NCBI GenBank assembly: GCA_951799445.1
Contig: OX637296.1
Location: 2,728,001 to 2,792,000 of the forward strand
Source: Pseudisothecium myosuroides
Lineage: Eukaryota; Streptophyta; Bryopsida; Hypnales; Lembophyllaceae
Direction: 5' to 3'
Length of the DNA: 64,000 nt
The notes beneath the pieces were generated by a model. It saw nothing but the letters and a program-made list of their open reading frames with translations, had not been told where the DNA came from and did not search any database. This document shows, in pieces, positions 9,867 to 20,800 of this stretch. Made by a program: the position numbers and the translations under genes. Positions within the stretch are counted from its first letter, which is position 1; each line of letters opens with the position of its first letter.

Positions 9867-12800
9867 ATGGCCAGGATGCATTTGTGGCGATTAGCCAGCA
9901 CATTCAATTTTAGCCGATGTGCTGGGGCTCCGGGTTATGACATAACTTCGAGGATGTTGCATTCATCCAGTCAGACGCTCATTAGGCCTACAATCCCTTG
10001 GTTGGACAAATATCCTTCGTGGAGCGCTACAGTCGCTACTTCAACTCAATTCAATCCCGTTTTATTTCCACATAATCAAGCTTGGTCGAATTCTTACAGC
10101 TCGAGATCTTATTGCATGAAGAGGATCAATGGCGGAGGTGACGAGGTGTCCGTGCCCAAGGAGGGAGCAATAGCAGGTAATAAACCCTCGGTCAAGAAGG
10201 CGCTGGACGGGGGCGCAAAATTCAATGTCGTCCGAGTGAATGATGACGGATCATGGCATCATCGTTCTCTCAGAATCTCTGAGCTTGTGAGCGCTGTATC
10301 CTTTTCATTGTTCAGTCTTTCAAATTGCCATCAACATAATTTCTGTCAGTTTAGGACAGCAGCATTGTTTTTTGAATGTTTCGGAGCTTGTTGAACGGTT
10401 CTGTCGGATGGCTTTGCCGGTTACTGGACCTGAAGGGAGTTAATTCTTGTAGGAGATACATCCGAGGGACGTCGAGGTGTTAACAAGATCGACATCCTTT
10501 GTGCCGCAACGAGCCACGATATCTGTTCGCAGTGAGAAGGTACCGTTTTTAGGTTTTATTGGTTTCTTCAGTTGTTTTGGGAAAGAGTCCACCAGTCTTC
10601 CAAAATTTTAGCATAATTTTAGCTTTATTTTCATGAACATAATCATATCGTACTTGGCATTTGTAAATCAGGTGATGGTGCGGATGGAGAATGTGAGAGC
10701 ACTGGTTTGCAAGGATCATGCCCTACTCTTTGAAGCTCGCCGTCCTCCGTACGTTCCGCCAATCCTAACTCCTTTCTGTATAAGCCCTTCAAGCGGCGGA
10801 TAGATCGCACTGTATTTCAGCTCCTCTACTTCTGCATTTCGATTGTAGTATTCGGTGTCATCGTCTTTTGCACTTCGCATTCAGATTTGCTCCACCAGGT
10901 AAATGCCATGACGATTTGTTTTCTATACTGTAACTTTGAGTATGCGGAGTAAGGGTACTTCATCTCATGAGTAGGGGTATGCTCTTTGTTTCGGCAAGAA
11001 GTGTAAATAGCTATATGTAGATACTACCAGGTTTAGTAGTTTGTGCGAGGCAGTTGAAAATGGGAATCGGCAGATTTCCACTGGTGTTTATTAGTATAGT
11101 CATATGTTCTCTTTTATACAGGCCCTAGCTGATTATCATCACTGGCATCTGACAATGGAAACAGGATCGGTAAAGTGGGTGGAGCTGTGGCGACTCTGTC
11201 GAGCAAGAAAAGAGCTTTCACTGAACTGATGGACAGGTACACATTAGTTACATCATATAGAACCCATTGTGTTGCATTTTCTCTTCACGAAGAGTATGAT
11301 AGACTGCTTTGACCGACATTTTGCCCTCGGCAATCGCGTGTCTCGAATCTGATGATATCGTAATTATATATGATGTACTCCTCCCCTATGGAGGGGTCAG
11401 TGTATAGTGCATGTCATGCTTGTTCTGAACTAGCTTGGAGACCGCAGTCATATGTTAGCTCTTCGAAGTAGCATATTCTTTCCTCTGAGAGTCTTAAAGC
11501 CGATGTTCTTCCATCATAAGCATAGAATTCACTTGAAGTCCGAATGAGGTTGTTGATTCGTGATGTTTTCAGGGCACGAGAATTTTTTGCAATTTCTATG
11601 GCAGAGCAAGTGAAGAATCCATCAGGATACACTTATGAGGTGATGCCGTTTCATCTGAAAATGGTTGAGTGCTTGCTTGAGGAGACCAGTGGCTTTTTTA
11701 ATCAGAAAGTTGAAAGGTGATAAAACACTTACATTCTTCTATAAACCTCGATTGAACAACATTCTGATAGCAATTCCATCCCAAGTTATCATGGTGACAT
11801 ATTAAACATGGCACTCTTATGTGCGCTGGCGTGAGATTAGAAACCATAATGCTTGTCTACTAAAATTTGAGCACAAATATCCTTATATGGTTATCTGCAA
11901 AGGTTGAAGGTGCTGGTGGAGCGCGTGCTGGAGGAGCTTACGTCAGATGTTAACATGGGAGGGTGCGTTATTCTGTCCTTTGATGTCGTTAAACAATTTC
12001 TTATTAACGTCTGCTGCCCATGATGAAGCAAACAGGAAATAGCAAACTATAATGACTATTGAACCATTGCTGCAATGCAGGCTCCAACGGTTGTTACCCC
12101 TGAAGAGGGCTCTCACTGAACTGGAGCATGATATTCGTGATGCCCATAATGCTATGGAGCAGGTTATTACTAGATCTCCTAGCAATCTGTTGAGTGTACG
12201 AGGCCTTGCAAGTCCTCGTTCAGCTGAGAGCTGTCCTCTTGACGTCTGTTAATCAGATCAATCTTATTTGAAAATCCTCATAAGCTACCACTACTTGGCA
12301 ATCTAATGTAAATGTTTTGCATGCTTCCTATTGTGCGCATGCTCCAAGGCGTAGATCTCCATAGGCCAGAGTCACTAGTGCTTAGTCATGGTTCCTACTT
12401 GAGATTTTTTCTATACTCAGATACTCAGTGTAGACAATTTTGTCGGAGCTGTGTCAAGATTGCATCCTCAGAGTGTGAGAATTCTCTACATGTTTGAAAT
12501 TTCAGGTGTTGAACAGTGATGAGAGCCTGCAAGCTCTTTGTTTTCAAACTAGGAACCCGTGGTCAACCACTTTGAACTCCTTTCCCGAAGAGTACATTCT
12601 TGTCCCTAAATTTTCTGAAATTGCAGTTGGTTTTAGACGCAGATTGTACACAGAGATGTCATCAATTCTAGAATGAAGAATATTTTCCTGTTGACGTTAA
12701 TCGCATACTCTGGATTGATGCGACAATGGTTGGTAGTTTTTTTTTACCTTTTCCTATGATGCTTTATCTAGCACATGTGTTTCTGGTAACCTGACTTGGT

Positions 12801-14802
12801 CTTTTTGACATGGTAGAGATAAAGAGGGAGCATTACAGGACATGAACCTACGACAGGCAGCAGCTGATATGCTTCTGACTTATCAGCGCGAGGTATATAC
12901 TCAGATAACCTGAGTGAAAGCCGAGAAAGCTAATGTTTCGTGTTTTAAAGAATGACACGAGGTAGAAACGAAAGGTTCTGATTGTACCCTGTGATTGAGC
13001 AGTTTGACGATGCTGGTGGTGCCCTAGAGGAGCTGCGAAAAGACTTGAACGCAGCTCAGGAGGTAATTTTATAATCACCAATGCTTTTGTAAATCAAATC
13101 TTAGGTGCACTCGTTGACAAGTGGTACTGAGAATGTCATGGTTGCAGATATGGGAATTGGGGTTGGACACAACTCGAAACCGCATCATTCGCTCAGAGCT
13201 GATGATGAGCATGGGAACCCTATCCGTAAGCTTGTATGCACTCATCATATTGTCTCTCTTTCTTTCATACTTTGAAGTTCAATGTTTTTGGAAGAAATTA
13301 GTTAACGGAACACTGTTTTTCACCTGCTTCATTAAGTTTTAAATGTTGTGAAAATAGTTTATTAATATGTTCTTAAGAAGTCACGTTTCAATATGTTTTT
13401 GTGTGTAGAGTAGATGGATATTAGGGAATGCTCGGCGGCGATGCAGACGAATATTAGATAGTGTTCGGTTTGAGGAATTTAGTCATTGGTATATTTGTTT
13501 AGGTCTAGCTGGACAAATACCTCGTTCTTCTTGACAGTCATTGACTGTTAAATTCTTGTTTACTGCTGTAATTGTACTTATCGCCAGTTTCTAATGGCCT
13601 TGATAATCACAGAGCTGCAGTCGTCGGTGCATTCTTTGGCATGAATCTTCAGAGGTTGGTACTTCACTTTCACCTTTTTTGTGTTCGGCAGCATATGTAA
13701 ATTGCCATGGAACGCTCTACTAATGTCCACAATATTATTTTGCAGTGGGTTAGAAGATCATCCTACTCTCTTTTGGTGGGTAACAGGTTGTTCCACTGCC
13801 ACATCTGTAGTTGTCGCTGCTGGACTGTTTACTTTATGTCGCGCTCGTCCCCGAATTGATGACAAACGGCGTGCTCAGGTCACTTGTCTAGAATACTTTG
13901 ACACTTTCAAGATGATTTGAAGTTGGTATTGACTATTTCACGGCATCATTAGCTCTGCAAAATTCTTGGGGCATTAGTTTATATTCACTTCATTTATTAA
14001 TTTTCTTTTTGTGTCATCTCTTACAGGACTTGGCAGGGCTGCAAAATCTCCTACAGCATTTAGATGACCTTGACGACATTTTTCAAGTGGTCATCACTGA
14101 AGGTTTGACCTCAATTACTAATAAGCAGCGTTAATTTCTTTTATTCCTTTTGTTTATTTTCTGTTTTGGTTCAGCTGCACCCTCTAATTCAAGTAATTTT
14201 TTGGTATTCCAGTGGCCGGAAAACCTGTTACACAAAATGAATTTTTGGGGATTGTGCGGAAGCATCCCTTTGCTCAACATATGAGTCAGGTTTGATTATC
14301 TACAATTTGATGTTTTATTGACAAGTAGTTGTTTCCCGTTCAACTTCTTTGAATCATACAAATGATATGTGCTTGAAGTTGTGGGGACTGTGATGTGCTT
14401 TAGCAATGTGACAAGCAGCCTTGTGTGTAAACTTGTCGGAAGGAAATGCTCTGATGGTACTGACACGCGAACAAATCTGCGCTTGCAAAGACGACTTAAA
14501 GTTCAATTGACAACACTCTGCTCATGCTTTGGCGTGTAGGCTACTTTTGTCGACTACCATCCTAATTGAATGCTATTTCCTTGGATCATCTTTGATATCC
14601 ATGTGCAGAGTGAGCTGGACCTTATGTTCCGTCTGTTTGATGTCAATCGGAATCGTGTCCTGGAGGTTTGTCTTCAACATTCTCTTTTGAGATATGTCCA
14701 TGTGCTATTTAAAGCAGTTTCTTGTTCTTTCTATAAGTTAGAATTAACTCAAATGTTCTGCTCTTGCAGCTGAAGGAGTTCCATATGCAACACTCTCGTT
14801 AA
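9867..14802 (+). CDS. MRS2/CorA-type magnesium transporter with C-terminal EF-hand, organelle-targeted
   Basis: Membrane Mg2+ channel of the CorA/MRS2/LPE10 family, predicted 540 aa. Exons: 9867-10286, 10453-10539, 10672-10748, 11165-11236, 11573-11716, 11903-11962, 12081-12162, 12506-12528, 12817-12892, 13003-13062, 13148-13251, 13613-13654, 13746-13878, 14027-14102, 14213-14289, 14609-14665, 14770-14802; phases agree throughout. Residues 1-90 are Ser/Arg-rich and acid-poor, like a mitochondrial or plastid presequence. The soluble domain contains ISVRSEKVMVRMENVRALVC and the helical YEVMPFHLKMVECLLEE region. TM1 (about 394-410) ends in the family-defining G-M-N (411-413); TM2 is about 424-446. 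Plant MRS2 proteins I know end soon after TM2. This one continues about 90 residues to an EF-hand loop, D522-x-N524-x-N526 to E533. Least certain are the exon 8 donor (GC-AG, or GT at 12559) and the exon 11 donor (weak GTCTCT, but it restores TM1). Confidence 0.85.
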
Positions 14803-16540
14803 TTATTGACGGCCAGTTACATCACACGTTCAAACTGAAAGTTTGACCGTTTCTCTGCTCACCTTGTTTGCAATAATTTTTATCTTGAGAGCACATGCTT
14901 GAACAGAGTAGAAGAGCTGGGTATTCCATCAAGATCTAGATTCTTAGGATTTCTGAATGATCCTTCAAGTTTAGTCTTCAGTATCCTCTTCAACTGTATT
15001 TGCCCATTCTAGCTGGAATGAAGCTATTTCTTTGTAGCAGCGTCACCCGGAACTTCTGGCATCCACTTTCACCTGCAGCTGAAGCTGTTGAAGCTATGTA
15101 AACGATTGGACCTTGTTGGGATTCTCTTCAGTCATTTGCCGTCTGCCAAAAGTCATGGCTTGTGGGAACGATTCTTACTTTCTGTGTAAGGCTTTTTGGG
15201 GCAGTCTGCTGCAGCTTTGGATGAGTAATTCAGCTACCCCTTGGAGGACTTTTTAGTGTAGGATCCACCATATTGTGATTTGTGATTTCGCTTCCAAATA
15301 AAAACAGGTTTGGTTCTCGTCAGCAACTGCGTCGAGAGTGGAGGCCTTTTTTCCCCTCCTGGTTATATTCCCTGGAGTGATGCGTTGCCCAACTAATAGC
15401 AGCTGCCTTTCCCCTGTTTTGTCTTCACAGGTGCCTTTCCGAAACATTGTTAACCAATGCCAGGGGGGTCCTTTTGCATTCCCCAAATGTGGGAGAGGCC
15501 CCAGAAAAGGACAAGCAATTTTCAACTCCATGGGGCCACCTGCCCCAGCGGGGAACACTGAACCAATCTTGAACTTCCAATTAAACTTACTTGGCCCCGC
15601 AGGTATCCTGGATGGGATCTGAGGGAGACTTCGCAGAGGTTTCGTGAGCAATGTTATGTCATTACGCATTTGTTGTCGAGATCTTCAACTCTGATACTCG
15701 AGGCCTTGGCTTCGAGAGGAGTAGGGGAGTAATCGTCCGCTCATGTTCAGCAGGATCTAGTAGCCATATTGGCAACAAGGGAGAAATCTATCTCAAGACA
15801 AGACAAGACACGTTGAAATTTACACAATGGGTCGCATTTGATGCGGAAAACAAGAGTTTGAGAGCTCTTCACACCTATACATGAAGCAATAACGTGTCAA
15901 CTTTTGGGTGCGACGGTGCAGATGCTCATAATGATCACTTTTGGAAGCAAATCGTTATTCAAGGAGAGAATCTTTTGCGCGAGGAACTGAATTCAAGCCT
16001 CACAGGAAAGAACCGGATTCACACGTAAGCCAGCTAACTTATATACGCAGCCTCCGTCTAGTCAGAAGAGGTATGATTGTAACTGAACTTTTACGTCCCA
16101 GCAGCAATTTGATACCTAGTCTACTCACTGCCAAGAAAAAGCTGACTACGGCCAGCTTGCTTGTGCCAGATCGGACAGCCCTCCCATTAATGGCTCGCCA
16201 GGTGGAGCATCCCTAGCCTTCACGCCACATGGCACTCACCCGGTGGCGAAACGAGAAACACGCGACTCCATTCCACTCTGAACTCCACGTGGCAGGCCGA
16301 GAGCCCTCCCGGGTAGTGTGCGCTACAGGCCATGGTCTCCACCTTGTCCGCTTCCCAGCCAAAAATTCCCGTTTCCCATGCAGATCGATCAAGAAATGTA
16401 CGTTTGGATCGAATTCAGAAGCAGCTCTTTGGCAATCTAGACCCTATATCCCCTTCCATACGATCCAACCTTCGATAACATCACTCATCATACACAGTCC
16501 GGATGCGAATTGAAGAGCTAGTGTTGCAAAATTGCCCTGA
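14803..16540. other. 3' flank of the Mg transporter; no gene seen
   Basis: About 14803-15250 is probably 3' UTR and trailer of the preceding gene. From 15300 to 16540 there are open frames of 80-138 codons on both strands, but they overlap each other, show no conserved motifs and have no consistent splice structure. I see no supportable gene. Confidence 0.4.
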
Positions 16541-17829
16541 GTGTCAGCACTGATCGATCGAGGAGCGCAAGCAAGCTAGCATTGGCAGGAGGCCTCGAAG
16601 CTTGATCACGATCTGACCAATTTTTTTACAGTTCAATCGTGCGAAGAGTTGATTTCTTGGCAGGTATGGTGGCCCTGTAATATGATCGGAGGTGATATGA
16701 ATTCTCGATCGAATCGAATTCTCTTGCGTATCTGCTTGTAGAAATGTTTTGAGACTTGGATCCATGATGATCGGTAACGATCGATCCAGAGTGAGTAATA
16801 GTTTGTGGGGTTTGTCGTTGTAGAATAGTGTGATCGATCGATCGGTCGATAATTATGTTCATGCAGCAGATTTGACTGAGTTTTAGCTGAAAGGTTACGT
16901 ACTACATTAGCACAGGAGAACAGAATCCAAAACGTCCATCTATTGATTTTTTGAAGAACTCCATAGCCAATTTTTAGTGATGATAGAATAGCTAGGATAC
17001 ACTCGGCATGGAATTTGGACACAAAAGGACATTGGTCAAATTTCCATAGTGGATTTCTCCTGTGTTGAAAAATGAACTGAGCGGGAAAACGATTGAGTTG
17101 AATTGGTTGCAGTTGATGATCGAGAAGATTTCAGATTTCGGTTTCGATCTTAGCAGGAGTTTGTGTTGATCGGCCGGGGCTGCTGTAGCACTTGCACAGT
17201 TACTTGCACAGTTACTTGCACAGTTACTTGCACAGTTAGTAAGCTTGAGATTGAGAGGAGCACCGCTGCAGACGATCGTTCGATCTAGTTGAATTGTTTG
17301 CACTTCTTGAGATGCTTTGTGTTTAGAAATTAATTTTCAGCAGCTGGCTGCACGTGTCGATCGGAGGTTCAGTCTCTTCAGTTTCCGATTGTGTAAATTA
17401 TGGACTAGTAGGACTCAAGAGCAAGGATTCTCGAGAGCAATTTAATTAGGATATAATAGAGTCACGTCATTTTCCTCAGTTGAGAATGTTCAGATTTGTA
17501 CTGTTTGGTTGTTCTAGGGGCTTAGATTGAGGGTTGATTTTAGACTTAGTGGTGAGATTCTGTGCGTGTAGAATGTGTGTTGTGATTTGAGTTTTAAGTC
17601 CCGGTGAAATGTTTAAAGAATTGGGATAAAATCCATTTTGCCTACCCTGCCAAAAGCGTCCAGAAGTGGACGAATTTGGGGGCTGGAATGCCTTCTAATT
17701 TTGCTCTGCAGCGAAGCCATATATATGTTCCCTGTGTGTGGATTTAATTAGTATTGACTAGAGGCCCAGTTTTTGCTAACAATTGGGCGTTCTCAATATT
17801 GCCATGGTGCAGAATTCTGGTCGAGTGCC
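16541..17829 (+). promoter_or_regulatory. Upstream region of the malic enzyme gene, with 12-bp minisatellite and GATC-rich palindrome
   Basis: This is the putative promoter and leader of the gene starting at 17830. ACTTGCACAGTT is repeated four times exactly at 17190-17237. A GATCGATCGATCGGTCGAT palindromic run lies at 16832-16850. CCATGGTGCAG immediately before 17812 looks like a 3' splice site, so part of this region may be a leader intron. If it is instead exonic, ATG at 17804 opens a 17-codon upstream frame that overlaps the main start and ends at 17857. Confidence 0.5.
17190..17237. repeat. 12-bp minisatellite, four perfect copies
   Basis: ACTTGCACAGTT is repeated head to tail four times, about 600 bp upstream of the malic enzyme start. 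The perfect identity indicates a recent, and possibly length-variable, tract. Confidence 0.95.
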
Positions 17830-20800
17830 ATGGATACGTTTGGCGAATCCGAGATGATCACTCCTTGGTCACACATGGTTGCCAGGTGTGCAAAAAATTT
17901 CACCTCCGTCATGTAGAAAGAAATTAGTTCTCTTCCTGAGAACAAAATCATCTTAATTTACTTCCAATGTTCAGGCTGCACAAGGGAATTTCCAGTTTTC
18001 TGTTAAAACGGCAAAGATTTGAGCTCTGTAAAAATCATAACTCTCAATCAAGACTTCTCCTAGATTTTTAGAAGTCTACAAACCACTTGCACACACCGTT
18101 TTGGCAAGCAGAAATTCTCCAATTTTCTTAATGAATATTGTGTCATATAAAGAAGATTTGAGCTGCTGTGATATTAGTTCTTGTATGTATGCACTGATTG
18201 CAGTGGAATGGAGCTCCTGCGCAATGCCCGGTACAACAAGGGAATGGCCTTCACAGAGGAGGAGCGACGCAACCACTACTTGACCGGCCTTCTCCCACCG
18301 GCTGTTGAGAGTCAAGAGCTTCAGGTATGCTATGTGCATCTCAACTTCATTTTGTAATTTTATTACAAATGCAGATCTTATTAGTTAATTTATGGTTTAC
18401 CTTCTAAAGAAGGATTCAAGGGTACCACTTGCTATCTAGGTCCATGTGGTGCAGCTAGTAGAATTACCCTAGTAGTCTGCTTATTCATTCAAACCAAATG
18501 GTCGGAAATTATTCTTGTTCTCCTATCTCTATTCTACCTTCGGAATAAGGGACTGAGGGTAACACTTGCCATCTGAGGGTAACATCATCTTGTTCATGTA
18601 ATTTGATATTAGATTGCTTGAAAGCTTTCGATGATGGATGTAGGTGAAGAGAATTATGAGGAATGTCCGTAAGTACGAGAGTTCTTTGGAGAAATATACT
18701 TGCATCATGGACCTTCAGGTACGTCAAGTCTTAACTTCTTGTCATTCCATTAAGTTCGTTGAGGGATGCCCTACAACACCTTGGACTCTGTCATGATGCC
18801 TGGAATCTTGACTAGATATCCGTCATGTTCACATTATAGAGACACAATTGAAAGAAGATGGAGAAATGTGAAAAATTAACATGATGGAACTCTGAATGTG
18901 CATATGAGTGATTTTAGAACCCAGAAAGAATAGGACTTTGTTAAATGTAGTATCTTAGCATCTGTAAGTCGAAAGAATCAGTAGTGAATGAATGTGATGC
19001 GAAATCAACCTATTTTGTGGGTTTTTTTCTTTCTTTTTCCGAGAATCGAAATAAGTAGCTAGCATGGATATATTGAGACATTGTGTATTGACTTGCAGAC
19101 GAGGAACGAGAGGCTGTTCTACAAGGTGCTCATTGAAAATGTGGAGGAGTTGCTTCCCATTGTGTATACACCCATTGAAGGGGACGCATGTGAGGATTAC
19201 AGTGAAATCTTCCACAATCCCAATGGCGTGTTCATCTCGATTAAAGAAAAGTATGTCTCACTCCTTGTACCACTTGGTATCTATGTCCACATGGCGTATT
19301 TAGTAGATCTAGACTCTCCAACAAAGCTTTTCATTTTCCTCATTTTAGGGCCAAAGCTATTCTTTTGATGTTAAACTCCTTAACTTGCACCGAGGCCGGT
19401 TAGCACTTGTTATTTGTGTCCATGTGGCGAAATTAGTAGAACTATCTCCAACTAATTTCATTTGTTTCGGTCTTAGCACCAAAGTTATTCTTCTCATGTC
19501 AATCTCCTCGTGCAGGGGAAGAATTCTAGATTGCCTGAAGAACTTTCCAAACCAGGGTATCCAAGCCATTGTGGTGACAGATGGGGAGCGTATTCTTGGC
19601 CTTGGAGATTTGGGCTGCCAGGTATTTTTTGCATTCTAATCTCATTGATTTGGGTGGTGTTTAGTTTTCGACACATCTGCACTCTATTTTCTACATTTTT
19701 GATCAGTCAAATTGGTCATTTTGAAAACAAGAAAAGGCTTTCTCTTGCAATTACAGGGGTTGATTACATTGCAACTGGAATCTCTGAGCTGCAATTCAGA
19801 TAGTAGCTTATTTTCAATTCTCCCATGCGTATTTAGGGGTTTTAGGGTTTAGGGTTTAGGGTGCCCTGAGTTTTGGAATTTTCTTGGCTGTGAAATCAGG
19901 GGATGGGGATCCCAGTTGGCAAGTTGGCATTATACACAGCACTGGGTGGAGTCCGACCATCAGTTGTAAGCGGCTGCACTCACCCAGTTTATTATTGTTT
20001 TCCTTTTTGAAATTAGGGTTTCTTTAGTGACTGAAGGGAGTTTGTGATGTAAATTTTTCTTCTGGCAGCAAGATAGAACCTCTAAAATACTCAGTATTTT
20101 TGTTGCAGACACTCCCTATTACACTTGATGTGGGCACCAACAACCAGACTCTCCTGGACGATGAATTCTACCTGGGGCTCCGCCAGAAGCGTGTCACTGG
20201 CAAGGTTAGCATTTAATCAGCTTTTCTTTGTCTTTGCATGTAATTAGCTTTGTAGGTAATTTTTAAGGAGATTTTATTTTTTTAAGTTCTTGGCGTGAAG
20301 GTTTCTCTTACTCTAATCACATGCATGTTAATTATTTGTGCAGGAATACGATGATTTCATTCAGGAGTTCATGGATGCTGTCAAACTAGCTTATGGGGAG
20401 AAAATCCTTGTCCAGGTGCGTGTACTAAGAATTAGCTCATTATCATCATAGTTGTTAAAATGGAAAAAATTTAAAGAAATTTGCACTATTCTAGACCCTC
20501 AGATCAATACCAATCCTAGTTTTAAGAGCTTAGTGCACTTAAATGTCTCCATTTTGGCTCTTGAAGCTGGCCATTTTAACATAATTATCCATTCGTTAGG
20601 TGGAGATTGATTTAAACTTCTGCTACTTCTTCAAATTCTATGTGAATTCTGAAGAAAGCTAAATCCTGTGTAATCACTACTTCAGGGATCTAATAGAGGC
20701 GGACACTTCTAATCTTTCAACTCATTGGGCAGTTTGTAATTTCATGGGTTGAATGTTGCTGACTTCACTGACTCAGATATACCTGTGTACAGTTTGAGGA

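Noticed and set aside
15253..15669. Overlapping open frames (94 and 138 codons) in a GC-richer patch
   Set aside because: Both strands are open at once with no motif in either; no exon chain could be built.
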